Shown: positions 42,422 through 53,028, counted from the stretch's first letter. The stretch: 53,836 nucleotides of DNA from an uncultured Pelagibacteraceae bacterium (GCA_902518415.1 CABYGA010000005.1:1-53836), one strand, 5' to 3'. The notes: generated by a model not told the origin, from the letters alone. A program made the numbers and translations.

Positions 42422-43162
42422 ATGAAAAGAACTAAATATACCATTGCCAACTGGAAGATGAATGGCCAAAAAGACTCATATAAATTAGTAAAATCAATAT
42501 CAAATCATTGTCAGAAGATGAAACGCAAAACATCTAAGGTTGTAATTTGCCCACCATTTACTCTTTTGTCAGAATTAATAAAAAAAGAAAAAAAAATTAA
42601 ATTTGGTGGTCAAGATTGCCATTATATGTCTGAGGGTGCATATACTGGTTCCATAAGTGCAAATATGCTTAAATCAATTAATTGCCAATATGTTATTTTG
42701 GGTCATTCTGAAAGAAGAATATATCAAAAAGAAACTTCACGAGAGCTGAATTTAAAAATTGAATCTGCAATTAACAATAATCTGACTGTTATATATTGCA
42801 TAGGAGAGAAATTAGAGGAAATAAAAAAAAGAAATATAATACTTAAAAAACAACTTTCGACATTGCCTAGAAAAATTGATCCAAAAAAAATCATAATTGC
42901 TTACGAGCCAGTGTGGGCTATTGGAACTGGAAAGGTTCCATCACTTAATGATATTAATAAAATACACAAAATAATAAGAAGCATACTTTCAAATTTAGTG
43001 AGTCTCAATTTTAGTAAGCATGTATCTATTCTTTACGGGGGTTCAGTTAATGCTTTAAATTCAGTTGATATTCTGAACCTTAGTCATGTAGATGGCGCTT
43101 TGGTTGGAGGGGCTTCATTAAAATCTAAAGAATTTTGTAAAATAATTGATTCTTATAGCTAA
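42422..43162 (+). CDS. tpiA: Triose-phosphate isomerase
   Basis: IANWKMNGQKDSYK; VILGHSERRIYQ; IAYEPVWAIGTGKVPS; LYGGSVNALNS; DGALVGGASL. Confidence 0.98.
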   Translation: MKRTKYTIANWKMNGQKDSYKLVKSISNHCQKMKRKTSKVVICPPFTLLSELIKKEKKIKFGGQDCHYMSEGAYTGSISANMLKSINCQYVILGHSERRIYQKETSRELNLKIESAINNNLTVIYCIGEKLEEIKKRNIILKKQLSTLPRKIDPKKIIIAYEPVWAIGTGKVPSLNDINKIHKIIRSILSNLVSLNFSKHVSILYGGSVNALNSVDILNLSHVDGALVGGASLKSKEFCKIIDSYS

Positions 43163-43181
43163 TTAGATATATAAAGACGCA

Positions 43182-43493
43182 ATGGAAAGTGCACTATTAA
43201 TTATACATGCTATTTTAGCCGTTATCTTGATAATCGTAGTTCTTATTCAAAGAGCTGAAGGCGGAGCTCTTGGAATCGGTGGTGGTAGCGATGGAATGTC
43301 TCCAAGAGGTAGCGCTGACGCCTTAACAAGAACTACGGCAGTTATTGCCGCGCTTTTTGTTGTCACAAGCATCAGCCTCACAGTTTTAAGCCTAAGATCT
43401 TCAGACAGGACACTATCCTTTGATGAGCCTGAAAGCATTTCTTCTGACCAACTGAATATTGAGGATTTGCCAGAACTTCCTCAGTTAGATTAG
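43182..43493 (+). CDS. secG: Preprotein translocase subunit SecG
   Basis: LIIHAILAVILIIVVLIQRAEGGALGIGGGSDGMSPRGSADALTRTTAVIAALFVVTSI. Confidence 0.94.
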   Translation: MESALLIIHAILAVILIIVVLIQRAEGGALGIGGGSDGMSPRGSADALTRTTAVIAALFVVTSISLTVLSLRSSDRTLSFDEPESISSDQLNIEDLPELPQLD

Positions 43494-43515
43494 TTCTTTA
43501 TTTTAAATCTTTTTT

Positions 43516-43532
43516 GAAGTATAAAATACTTC
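43516..43532 (+). promoter_or_regulatory. Hairpin abutting pyrG start codon
   Basis: GAAGTA-TAAAA-TACTTC, perfect 6-bp stem, one nt before ATG 43534. Confidence 0.45.
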
Positions 43533-43533
43533 C

Positions 43534-45156
43534 ATGGCGCGATTTATATTTGTCACTGGCGGCGTGGTTTCCTCACTTGGTAAAGGTTTAGCTTCAGCAT
43601 CACTCGCTTCATTGTTGCAACATCATGGATATAAAGTCAGGATTAGAAAATTAGACCCATACCTAAATGTAGACCCAGGAACGATGAGTCCATATCAGCA
43701 TGGTGAAGTTTATGTAACGGATGATGGTGCGGAAACAGACTTAGATCTAGGTCACTATGAAAGGTTCACTGGAGTTACATCTAAAAAATCAGATAATATT
43801 ACCTCAGGAAAAGTCTATCAAAAAATTATAGCAAAAGAAAGAAAAGGGGAATACTTGGGTGCTACAGTGCAAGTAATCCCTCATGTTACAAATGAAATAA
43901 AAGAATTTGTTTCTAAAGATCTTGATGATGAAGATTTTGTAATTTGTGAAATAGGAGGAACTATAGGTGACATAGAAAGTTTACCGTTTATAGAAGCGAT
44001 AAGACAATTTCACAATGATAATGGACATGAAAATTCTTTGTTTATGCATGTAACATTAGTTCCATTCATTGCCAGTTCTGGAGAACTAAAAACTAAGCCA
44101 ACTCAGCACTCTGTTAAAGAGTTGAGGAGCTTAGGGATACAGCCAAATATTTTGTTATGCAGGGCTGATAGAAAAATTCCAGAGGATGAAAGAAGAAAAA
44201 TTGGTTTATTTTGCAATGTGAAAGGTGACTGTGTTATTCCAGCAATTAATGCAAATTCAATTTACGAAGTTCCTATTAATTTTTTAAATGAGGGTCTTGA
44301 TAAGAGAGTTCTAGAGTACTTTAAATTAGAATCTAAAAAAGAAATTGATTTAAAAATGTGGTCACAAGTATCAAAAAGAATATTGGAACCAGAGGGCAGT
44401 ATAGAAATTGGCATTGTTGGCAAATATACAGGTTTGGCTGACGCATACAAATCCCTTAATGAAGCGCTGTCGCATGGTGGCATTTTTAATAATGTTAGAG
44501 TTAAATTGAATTGGATTGAGTCAGAAGAATTGAACGGTTCCAATCTTGAAAATAAGCTTAATAATTGTCATGGCATCTTAGTTCCCGGCGGATTTGGTGA
44601 GAGAGGAGCAGAAGGTAAAATAGCAGCAATTAAATACGCAAGAGAAAATAATATTCCTTATTTTGGCATTTGTTTTGGAATGCAATTAGCTGTGATAGAA
44701 ATGGCAAGAAATATACTTGGAATAAAAGAGGCAAATTCGAGTGAATTTGCTGATTGCAAAGAGTCTATTGTTGGATTAATGACTGAGTGGTCTAATGTAG
44801 ACAACACCACTGAAAAGAGAACAAAAGAGAGTGATTTAGGCGGAACAATGAGATTAGGGGCTTATGAGGCAAAATTGAAAAATAATTCAAAAGTTAGAGA
44901 AATTTATAATACAGAATTGATTAGTGAAAGACACAGACACAGGTATGAAGTTAATAACAATTATGCAGCACTTTTTGAAAGTAATGGAGTTCATTTCTCG
45001 GGTTATTCCCCTGACGGCTTATTACCTGAAATAGTAGAATTAAAAGATCACCCATGGTTCATAGGCGTTCAATTTCATCCTGAACTTAAATCAAAACCAT
45101 TTGATCCACATCCATTATTTAAATCATTCATCGGAGCTGCAAAGAATAAAACGTAA
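43534..45156 (+). CDS. pyrG: CTP synthase
   Basis: [93 protein letters not shown]. Confidence 0.99.
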   Translation: MARFIFVTGGVVSSLGKGLASASLASLLQHHGYKVRIRKLDPYLNVDPGTMSPYQHGEVYVTDDGAETDLDLGHYERFTGVTSKKSDNITSGKVYQKIIAKERKGEYLGATVQVIPHVTNEIKEFVSKDLDDEDFVICEIGGTIGDIESLPFIEAIRQFHNDNGHENSLFMHVTLVPFIASSGELKTKPTQHSVKELRSLGIQPNILLCRADRKIPEDERRKIGLFCNVKGDCVIPAINANSIYEVPINFLNEGLDKRVLEYFKLESKKEIDLKMWSQVSKRILEPEGSIEIGIVGKYTGLADAYKSLNEALSHGGIFNNVRVKLNWIESEELNGSNLENKLNNCHGILVPGGFGERGAEGKIAAIKYARENNIPYFGICFGMQLAVIEMARNILGIKEANSSEFADCKESIVGLMTEWSNVDNTTEKRTKESDLGGTMRLGAYEAKLKNNSKVREIYNTELISERHRHRYEVNNNYAALFESNGVHFSGYSPDGLLPEIVELKDHPWFIGVQFHPELKSKPFDPHPLFKSFIGAAKNKT

Positions 45157-45157
45157 A

Positions 45158-45985
45158 ATGCAAAAAAGTGTAGATTTAGGCAATACGGTATTTAATAATG
45201 AAAAGAAGTTAATCTTGATTGCAGGTCCTTGTGTGCTAGAGTCACACGATCACGCAACAATGATGACGGAATCTTTACTGGAAATTACGTCACGATTAAA
45301 AATTGATTTTGTTTATAAGACTTCCTTTGATAAAGCCAATAGGACAAGTATTGATTCTGAAAGAGGGCTAGGTATTGATCAATCCATTGAAATATTTAAT
45401 AAGTTAAGAAGTGAATATGGAATTCATATATTGACTGATATTCACAGTGTGGATGATTGTGATAAAATTAAAGATCATGTAGATATTTTACAGATCCCTG
45501 CATTTCTATGCAGGCAGACTGATCTTTTGATAGCAGCAGCAAAAACAAATAAAGTAATCAATATAAAAAAAGGACAATTTCTTGCTCCAATGGACATGGT
45601 TAATGTGACTAAAAAAGTCTGTGATAGCGGAAATAACAAAATACTATTAACTGAGCGTGGTGTTTCGTTTGGTTATAATACTCTTGTTTCAGATATGAAA
45701 TCATTGCAAATAATGAAAGAGGAAATTGGTTTTCCGGTTGTTTTTGATGCGACACACTCAGTTCAAAGTCCAGGTGGAAAAGGAGATAGAAGTGGGGGAG
45801 ATAGAAAATTTGTCCCAACTTTAGCGAAAGCAGCAGTTGCTGTTGGCGTATCTTCAGTATTTATGGAAACTCACGATAATCCAGATATTGCGCCTTCAGA
45901 TGGACCAAATATGGTGAAATTAGAAGAATTAGAGAAATTGGTCGCGAAACTTATTCAAATTGACAATTTAGTTAAAGAAAACTAA
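45158..45985 (+). CDS. kdsA: 3-deoxy-8-phosphooctulonate (KDO-8-P) synthase
   Basis: LIAGPCVLESHDHA; YKTSFDKANRTS; KKGQFLAPMDM; FDATHSVQSPGG. ATG 45158 preferred over ORF-track 45101. Confidence 0.97.
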   Translation: MQKSVDLGNTVFNNEKKLILIAGPCVLESHDHATMMTESLLEITSRLKIDFVYKTSFDKANRTSIDSERGLGIDQSIEIFNKLRSEYGIHILTDIHSVDDCDKIKDHVDILQIPAFLCRQTDLLIAAAKTNKVINIKKGQFLAPMDMVNVTKKVCDSGNNKILLTERGVSFGYNTLVSDMKSLQIMKEEIGFPVVFDATHSVQSPGGKGDRSGGDRKFVPTLAKAAVAVGVSSVFMETHDNPDIAPSDGPNMVKLEELEKLVAKLIQIDNLVKEN

Positions 45986-46015
45986 ATAAATAATTAATTA
46001 ATAACGTTATTTTTT

Positions 46016-47284
46016 ATGTCTAAAATTAAAAATATAATAGCCAGACAAATTTTTGATAGCAGAGGCAACCCTACGATTGAAACTGATGTTTATTTACAAG
46101 ATGGTACAATGGGGCGGGCAAGTGTTCCTTCTGGTGCATCAACGGGTAAATACGAAGCATTTGAATTAAGGGATAACAGAAAGTCATATCATGGTCGATC
46201 TGTTTTAAAAGCAGTAGAAAATATAAATGTCATAATCTTTGACACAATTTCTGGTCTTGACGCTCTAGATCAAAACAAAATTGATCGAACAATGATAGAA
46301 TTAGATGGAAGCAAAAATAAAAATAAATTAGGTGCTAATGCTTTATTAAGCGTTTCGCTTGCTGTGGCGGATGCTGCCGCTAAATCATTAAAGTTGCCTC
46401 TTTATAAATATCTAGGAGGATCCAAAACGTTTAAAATGCCAGTACCGATGTTAAATGTAATTAATGGTGGTGCGCATGCAAATAATAATCTTACATTTCA
46501 AGAATTCATGATTATTCCTATAAATGAACAAACATTTGCAAACTGTTTAAGAAAATCATCTGAAGTTTTCCATTCTCTAAAACAGATATTAGAAAAAAAA
46601 GGTCTTTCTACAGCTGTAGGTGACGAGGGGGGGTTTTCGCCTAATTTAAAAAACGAGGAAGACGCATGCAAGCTAATAAAAGAAGCAATTGTAAAATCTG
46701 GATATAAACTTGGCAAAGATTTCATGCTTGGTTTGGACGTTGCCGCATCAGAATTTTATAAAAACAAAAAATATAAGTTAGAAAGTAAGAGCAAGTCATT
46801 TACTAGTGATGAATTTTCAAAATTTTTAATTAATTTATGTAAAAAATATTCAATTATTTCTGTGGAAGATCCTTTTTCAGAAGATGATTGGAATTCTTGG
46901 ATAAAATTTACTACATTAATTGGGAACAATATCCAAATTGTTGGCGATGATCTGTTTGCCACTAATTTAAATTTGATTAATAAAGGCATTGAGAAAAAAG
47001 CTGCCAATGCAGTTTTAATTAAACCAAATCAAATAGGTACATTAACTGAAACTATGGATGCAATTGAACTTGCTCAATCTAATGGATATGAGATTGTTAT
47101 TTCTCATAGGTCTGGTGAAACTGAAAATACTTTCATATCAGATTTAGCTGTTGCTACTAATTCTGGGCAGATTAAAACTGGTTCAATGTCCAGGTCAGAC
47201 AGGGTAGCAAAATTCAACCAATTACTTCGAATTGAAGAAAATTTTTCGTTAAAAAAATCATTAAAAAACAATAAGTTCTACTAA
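46016..47284 (+). CDS. eno: Enolase
   Basis: [86 protein letters not shown]. Confidence 0.99.
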   Translation: MSKIKNIIARQIFDSRGNPTIETDVYLQDGTMGRASVPSGASTGKYEAFELRDNRKSYHGRSVLKAVENINVIIFDTISGLDALDQNKIDRTMIELDGSKNKNKLGANALLSVSLAVADAAAKSLKLPLYKYLGGSKTFKMPVPMLNVINGGAHANNNLTFQEFMIIPINEQTFANCLRKSSEVFHSLKQILEKKGLSTAVGDEGGFSPNLKNEEDACKLIKEAIVKSGYKLGKDFMLGLDVAASEFYKNKKYKLESKSKSFTSDEFSKFLINLCKKYSIISVEDPFSEDDWNSWIKFTTLIGNNIQIVGDDLFATNLNLINKGIEKKAANAVLIKPNQIGTLTETMDAIELAQSNGYEIVISHRSGETENTFISDLAVATNSGQIKTGSMSRSDRVAKFNQLLRIEENFSLKKSLKNNKFY

Positions 47285-47399
47285 TTATTTAATAGTTAAG
47301 AGGAACAAAAAGAGTCCAAATACCTATTTTATCATTTTTTTGAGGGTTTTTGATCCATTAGAATTGTTATGATTCGTGAATTATGATTCTTTATAGTTC

Positions 47400-47714
47400 A
47401 TGAATAGAGTTCTTAATTTAAAGGAAAGAATTAAAAAGTATTACCCATATTTTTTCTTCCCATTAATAATTATATATCTTTCATTTAATATATTTGATGG
47501 AAACAACGGCCTTTTATCCCATGCTAGATTAGATAGTGAAATTATAGCACTCGAAGGTAAAATTAGTTCTTTAAAGACCAATAATAACCTAATTCAAATT
47601 AAGATCTCTTCTCTTCAAAATCTAAGCTCCAATAGTGACCTGGTTGACGAACAGATACGTAATGTTTTGGGCTATGGAAAATCAAACGAATACATTGTAT
47701 TTTTTGATAAGTAG
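47400..47714 (+). CDS. ftsB: FtsB/DivIC-like septum formation initiator
   Basis: 104 aa with one TM then coiled coil (RLDSEIIALEGKISSLKTNNNLIQIKI), VDEQIRNVLGYGKSNEYIVFF; directly after eno. Confidence 0.82.
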   Translation: MNRVLNLKERIKKYYPYFFFPLIIIYLSFNIFDGNNGLLSHARLDSEIIALEGKISSLKTNNNLIQIKISSLQNLSSNSDLVDEQIRNVLGYGKSNEYIVFFDK

Positions 47715-47716
47715 TA

Positions 47717-47764
47717 TCACTTGAAATATAAGTGAATTGTCTTTATTTATTAATAAAGAACAAT
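47717..47764 (+). promoter_or_regulatory. Tandem hairpins upstream of and overlapping the lipA start codon
   Basis: TCACTT-GAAATAT-AAGTGA (47717-47735), then ATTGTCTTTATT-TATT-AATAAAG-(A)-ACAAT (47736-47764; 12 bp with one bulged A); the AT of lipA ATG (47763-47765) is in the stem. Confidence 0.55.
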
Positions 47765-48686
47765 GGATAATCAAATTTCTAAAGCATTACTGAGAAAAAA
47801 ATTTTCTGATTTTAAAAGTCCAACAAAACCTGACTGGATTAAGGTATCTATTCCATCAAATAAAATCAGTCAAACCAAGAATACCCTAAAAGAAAATAAG
47901 ATAGTTACAGTTTGTGAGGAGGCTATGTGCCCGAATTTGTCGGAATGTTGGGAAAAGAAACATGCAACTGTTATGATCTTAGGAGACGTATGTACTCGAT
48001 CATGTAGTTTCTGTAATATTAAAACAGGAAAACCCAATAAGGTTGACATTTTAGAGCCATCAAGAGTTGCAAGTACTGTTGAGAGTCTGGGTCTAAAACA
48101 TGTTGTTATTACTTCTGTTGACAGAGATGATCTAAATGATGGTGGGGCCCAGCACTTTGCAAATACAATTAAAAAAATAAAAGAAAAAGCTCCAAATACA
48201 ACTGTCGAAATTCTTACTCCAGATTTTAGGGGGAAAGACTTATCATTGGGAATTATAGCAAAAACAGAAATTGATGTTTTTAATCATAATCTAGAAACAA
48301 TAAAAAGACTCTATAAGGAAGTTCGTCCTGGCGCAGATTATCATCATTCCTTGAAAATACTCCGAAGAATTAAACTTTTAAAACCTTCTGTATTTACTAA
48401 ATCTGGAATAATGATTGGTCTTGGTGAAAACTTTGATGAAATTAGAGTTTTGATGGACGATTTAAGAGAACAGGATGTAGATTTCATTACTATCGGTCAG
48501 TATCTAAGGCCAACATTAAATCATCATCCTGTAATTAAATATCATAATCCAGATTATTTTATACGCATTCAAGATGAGGCGTTAAATAAAGGTTTTAAAA
48601 TTGTATCATCTTCACCTTTTACTAGATCATCTTATCATGCAGAGAGTGATTTTAATAAATTAAAACACTTACATTCAGGTGCCTAA
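47763..48686 (+). CDS. lipA: Lipoyl synthase
   Basis: [65 protein letters not shown]-like [13 protein letters not shown]. Confidence 0.97.
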   Translation: MDNQISKALLRKKFSDFKSPTKPDWIKVSIPSNKISQTKNTLKENKIVTVCEEAMCPNLSECWEKKHATVMILGDVCTRSCSFCNIKTGKPNKVDILEPSRVASTVESLGLKHVVITSVDRDDLNDGGAQHFANTIKKIKEKAPNTTVEILTPDFRGKDLSLGIIAKTEIDVFNHNLETIKRLYKEVRPGADYHHSLKILRRIKLLKPSVFTKSGIMIGLGENFDEIRVLMDDLREQDVDFITIGQYLRPTLNHHPVIKYHNPDYFIRIQDEALNKGFKIVSSSPFTRSSYHAESDFNKLKHLHSGA

Positions 48687-49122
48687 GCAAGAAGAAAAAC
48701 AAATCGTTTCATACACGAGAGATCAGATGTTTGATCTAGTTTCAAATATTGACGAATATAAAGAATTTCTTCCATGGTGCAATGACTCTAAAATTATTAG
48801 TAGAGAGAGATTTGATGACTATGAGGTAGTTATTGCAGATTTAGAGATTGGATATGATCAATTTGTATATACATATAGAAGTGAGGTAAAACTAGCAAAA
48901 GATAAATCATTTATAAATGTCAAAAACCTTGATGGTCCTTTTAAATATCTTACCAATGAATGGAAATTTTCTGATGTTGATGAAAATAATTCTGAAATTG
49001 AATTTATGATTGATTTTGAATTAAATCTTTCTTTATTAGATGTATTGATGAAAAAATTTTTCAACTTAGCATTTCAGAGAATGGTTAGTGCATTTATTGA
49101 TCGCGCAAAAGAGATATATTAA
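48679..49122 (+). CDS. Coq10/RatA-type START-domain protein, GTG start
   Basis: [28 protein letters not shown]...[20 protein letters not shown]; typically follows lipA in alphaproteobacteria. Confidence 0.9.
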   Translation: MPKQEEKQIVSYTRDQMFDLVSNIDEYKEFLPWCNDSKIISRERFDDYEVVIADLEIGYDQFVYTYRSEVKLAKDKSFINVKNLDGPFKYLTNEWKFSDVDENNSEIEFMIDFELNLSLLDVLMKKFFNLAFQRMVSAFIDRAKEIY

Positions 49123-49610
49123 ATCTTCTTTAATTCTTTTAATATTAGGTAAATTGCATATTCGGTGCTCTTTTTTTGAATAGCTATCCTTGTTTTTTCA
49201 TGAAATACTTTTTTTGTAGTTTGAAATGTATATTTCTTATTAATTTTCGAACCAATACCAAAAAATACACATCCCACAGGTGTTCTTGCAGTGCCACCTC
49301 TTGGTCCGGCAACCCCAGTAACAGATAGAAGGATTTCACTATCAGTTATTTTTTTAAGTCCTTTAACCATCGCAAGAGCAGTTTGGTGACTAACAGCTCC
49401 ATAATTTATAATCGTATTCTTTGGAACCATTAATAATCTTGTTTTCATTTGATTTGAATATGAAATACATGCCCCATTAAAAAAGAGAGAGGAGCCGTTA
49501 ATACTTGTTAAATATTTACTTATCATACCTCCTGTACAGGACTCAGCTAAAGATATTGTAAATTTCTTTTTTGATCGTATTTTTTTTATTTTTGATAAAT
49601 CTGAATTCAT
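49119..49610 (-). CDS. CinA C-terminal domain / nicotinamide-nucleotide amidohydrolase
   Basis: SLAESCTGGMISKYLTSINGSSLFFNGACISYSNQMK; SVTGVAGPRGGTARTPVGCVFFG. Confidence 0.93.
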   Translation of the reverse strand: MNSDLSKIKKIRSKKKFTISLAESCTGGMISKYLTSINGSSLFFNGACISYSNQMKTRLLMVPKNTIINYGAVSHQTALAMVKGLKKITDSEILLSVTGVAGPRGGTARTPVGCVFFGIGSKINKKYTFQTTKKVFHEKTRIAIQKKSTEYAIYLILKELKKI

Positions 49611-50065
49611 AGCAGTATCAATATCTTATATAACATAAGAATAATTAATGAATATATTCCGGCAACAATATCATCTAATATCACGCCATAAGATCCCTTT
49701 AATTCTTCCATTTTGTTTATTGGATAAATTTTGTATATATCAAAAAATCTAAATGTAACAAATGCAATTAAAACTTCATATATATTAAAATTCACTATAA
49801 ATAATAACGGTATCGATTGACCAAGAAATTCATCTATAATTACCTCAGAGGGATCTTTTTTTTTATAATTATCTAGATAGATATCTGTAAAATAAAATGA
49901 AACAGATAAAACGAATAAAAATAAAACTATGAAATAAAAAATAGAGAACAAATCAATAAAAACATACCAAATAAGGATTGCAAACAATGATCCAAATGTA
50001 CCTGGCGCAAGAGATATAAAACCAATCCCAAATAGTGTAGCAAAATATTTAGTGAAATTTTTCAT
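49607..50065 (-). CDS. pgpA: Phosphatidylglycerophosphatase A
   Basis: FGIGFISLAPGTFGSLFAI; DPSEVIIDEFLGQSIPLLF; FRFFDIYKIYPINKMEELKGSYGVILDDIVAGIYS. Confidence 0.93.
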   Translation of the reverse strand: MKNFTKYFATLFGIGFISLAPGTFGSLFAILIWYVFIDLFSIFYFIVLFLFVLSVSFYFTDIYLDNYKKKDPSEVIIDEFLGQSIPLLFIVNFNIYEVLIAFVTFRFFDIYKIYPINKMEELKGSYGVILDDIVAGIYSLIILMLYKILILL

Positions 50066-51189
50066 TAATTAATTAGGTTGATCATTGCCCAGCAGCCTAT
50101 AGCTTCTGATTTTCCAAAAATGCCAACATTATCAGCTGTTTTACCTTTAATGTTGATTAAATTTTTATTACATTTTAACAATTTAGATAAGTTATTTTTA
50201 ATTGGAGCTTTATATTTTTCTAACCTAATTTTCTGACAGATAATTGTAATATCTAAATTAATGATTATTGAGTTATCTAGATCTATTTTATTTTTAATTT
50301 TATTTAGTAATTCAATAGATGAAATATTTTTATATTTTTTTAAAGGAGGAAAGAACTTTCCAATATCACCTTTAGCATTTGCCCCAAGTAAAGCATCAAT
50401 TACCGCATGAAGAACTACATCACCATCAGAATGTCCTATAGCTTTATAAAAAGATTTTATTTTTATTCCTCCAATCGATATATAATTACCTTTGCCTAGT
50501 TTATGTATATCAAAGCCATTTCCTATTTTTGTCTTATGAAATAAATATTTTTTTAAGATATTAATATCTTCTTTTCTAGTTATTTTTAAATTTTCATAAT
50601 CTCCATCTATATATTTTATTTTCTTATTCCTCTTGCTTTCAATTAATTGTACATCATCTGTAATTAATACTTCAGACTTTATTGAGTGTTTTATAAAATC
50701 TTTCATCTTAAAAATTTGCGGAGTCTGAGTTGTTTTGAATATTTTTCTATTCACAGATTTATTATTTTTTTTAAGAGAGTCAGTAACCTGAAGCGCAGGA
50801 ATAACTGCGTCATATTTATTTGTTTTTATTTTTTTAATTAGTTTATTAACTAGAGTAGGTGATATATTTGGCCTTGCAGCATCATGTATCATCAAATATT
50901 TATATTTAGCTGTATCAAGTGATTTTAAAGCTTTAGAAAGACTTTGATGCCGACTATTGCCTCCTAAAATTAGCGAATTATCAGTATATTTTGACAATAC
51001 ACTTTTCTCTTTTTTGGTTATTTTTTTAGGAATAGTAATATATAAACAATCTCTGTTAATCGATTTAGTTATATTTTTGAGCGTATATTCAATTAACAAA
51101 TGACCATTAATATTGTAAAAGAGTTTTGATTGGTGTTTGCTAAATCTATTGCCAGAACCAGATCCGAGAACAATACAGGCTGTCTTCAT
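50065..51189 (-). CDS. ispDF: Bifunctional IspD/IspF
   Basis: IspD: VLGSGSGNRF, HDAARPNIS; IspF: GNGFDIHKLGKG, GHSDGDVVLHAVIDALLGA, IGKFFPPLK, TADNVGIFGKSEAIGCWAMINL. Confidence 0.96.
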   Translation of the reverse strand: MKTACIVLGSGSGNRFSKHQSKLFYNINGHLLIEYTLKNITKSINRDCLYITIPKKITKKEKSVLSKYTDNSLILGGNSRHQSLSKALKSLDTAKYKYLMIHDAARPNISPTLVNKLIKKIKTNKYDAVIPALQVTDSLKKNNKSVNRKIFKTTQTPQIFKMKDFIKHSIKSEVLITDDVQLIESKRNKKIKYIDGDYENLKITRKEDINILKKYLFHKTKIGNGFDIHKLGKGNYISIGGIKIKSFYKAIGHSDGDVVLHAVIDALLGANAKGDIGKFFPPLKKYKNISSIELLNKIKNKIDLDNSIIINLDITIICQKIRLEKYKAPIKNNLSKLLKCNKNLINIKGKTADNVGIFGKSEAIGCWAMINLIN

Positions 51190-51237
51190 ATAATTAACAT
51201 ATATATTTAAACTTTAGTATTCAATCTTAAATTATCA

Positions 51238-53028
51238 ATGAATAAGCAAATAAAAAGATTTAATTTTTTTAACTCACGAAATCTTATATTAATAATATTT
51301 TCATTTATTTTTATTACTCTTTCTAGTTTTACATTATTTAATCAAAGATTTAATAGTTCGGAGTCATTCCCATATCTAAATTCATATATAGTTATTTCAT
51401 CTTTGTTTATAATTGCATTGATTATTTCAATTAGTTTCATCATATTCCCAATTTTACTTCGTATTAAAAGAAAGAAAATAAGCACCTTAAATAGTAAATT
51501 CACACTTTATTTTATTTCAATAGCTCTAACTCCAGCTATTTTATTAGGAATATTGGGGTTGGTTCTTATAGAAATAGGCATTAATGATTGGTTTAATGAT
51601 AAAATCAAAAATGTTATTAGCAACTCTGTTTTTGTGGCCGAGAGTTATTTGGAAGAACACAAGGAAACAATTAAAGGAGATGTATATGCTATGTATAATG
51701 ACTTGAATAATTCAAGTAAACTTTTAAAAAGTGATTTATCAAAAATACCGATCGCACTTAAGACGCAGGCCTTGGTAAGATCATTGCCTGAAACATATAT
51801 TATAAATAGAGATGGTGAGGTTTTGTTCAATGCACTTGATAATAATGCTAGATTTTACGCGCCACCGAAAAATCTATTTGATAGAGCAGATAGTGGAGAA
51901 ATGTCAATCATGTCTTCAACACAAGTAAATAAGGTATTTGCATTGGTGAAACTTAATAATTTTAATAATTATTATTTGTATGCAGGAAGATCAATGGATG
52001 GAAATGTTATTGGAGCTTTAAATGATACGGTATCAGCTAAAAATGAGTATACTTTTTTAGAAAAAAATAGAAATCAAATTAGCCTCATTTTTATTTTGCT
52101 ATATGTTATTATTTCACTAATCCTAATTTTGATATCAGTTATAATTGGTATTAAGCTTGCTGATAGGATAGTTGAGCCTATTTCAAGCATAATTAAAGCA
52201 ACAAATAATATAAGCAAAGGTTCGCATGATGATAAAATAACCAAAAATAATGATTATATAGAGTTAAATAGACTTGCAGATTCTTTCAACAAAATGAGTA
52301 GCGATATTGTCAAACAAAAAAATCAGATAATTGTAGCAAAAAAACACGAAACATGGTCGGATATAGCTCGAAGAATTGCTCATGAAATAAAAAACCCTTT
52401 GACACCAATACAACTTTCTGCGGAAAGACTAGAGAGAAAAGTCATCGAACTCAAACTAGATAATATTGATATGAATGAGTGTATAGAAATAATTCGTCGT
52501 CAAGTTAATGAAATAGGTTACTTGGTTAATGAATTTTCAAACTTTGCGAGATTGCCGGAGCCTCAATTTAAGAATATTAATATATCTGATGTTATATCTA
52601 CAGCAGTAACTGATTGTGAAATTTACAATAAGAACATTAAGTTTATTAATAATCTCCATACCAAAAAAATAAATGTAAGTGCAGATAAATCTCAGATATC
52701 GAGGGTATTTCAGAATATTTTTATTAATTCTATTCATTCAATAGAGGAGAGCATAGTTAGTAAAGGTGAAATTGTGTATGAATCAAGTGATACGGATGAT
52801 GGTATAAAAATATTAATTAAAGATAATGGAATTGGCCTTAAATATGATAAAGACGAAATGGTTAAACCCTATTTTACCACAAAGAAGAAGGTTGGTGGAT
52901 CAGGTTTAGGATTGGCAATTGTTGAAAAAATATTATTTGATCACCATGCAGAATTCTCAATTATGAACAGGGGTGATGGTGAAAATGGGGCTGAAGTCAC
53001 CATTACATTTGCGAGATCAAGTATATGA
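51238..53028 (+). CDS. ntrY: Membrane sensor histidine kinase, NtrY-like
   Basis: Multi-TM N-terminus, HAMP, ARRIAHEIKNPLTPIQLSAERLERK H-box, FQNIFINSIHSIEE, GSGLGLAIVEKILFDH. Confidence 0.93.
   Translation: MNKQIKRFNFFNSRNLILIIFSFIFITLSSFTLFNQRFNSSESFPYLNSYIVISSLFIIALIISISFIIFPILLRIKRKKISTLNSKFTLYFISIALTPAILLGILGLVLIEIGINDWFNDKIKNVISNSVFVAESYLEEHKETIKGDVYAMYNDLNNSSKLLKSDLSKIPIALKTQALVRSLPETYIINRDGEVLFNALDNNARFYAPPKNLFDRADSGEMSIMSSTQVNKVFALVKLNNFNNYYLYAGRSMDGNVIGALNDTVSAKNEYTFLEKNRNQISLIFILLYVIISLILILISVIIGIKLADRIVEPISSIIKATNNISKGSHDDKITKNNDYIELNRLADSFNKMSSDIVKQKNQIIVAKKHETWSDIARRIAHEIKNPLTPIQLSAERLERKVIELKLDNIDMNECIEIIRRQVNEIGYLVNEFSNFARLPEPQFKNINISDVISTAVTDCEIYNKNIKFINNLHTKKINVSADKSQISRVFQNIFINSIHSIEESIVSKGEIVYESSDTDDGIKILIKDNGIGLKYDKDEMVKPYFTTKKKVGGSGLGLAIVEKILFDHHAEFSIMNRGDGENGAEVTITFARSSI

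Noticed and set aside
46000-46011. AATAACGTTATT palindrome before eno
   Set aside because: Without a loop it can only form about 4 bp as RNA; could be chance in AT-rich sequence.
50065-51189. IspD-IspF fusion as a novel fusion
   Set aside because: Bifunctional IspDF is well established in alphaproteobacteria and some other lineages.
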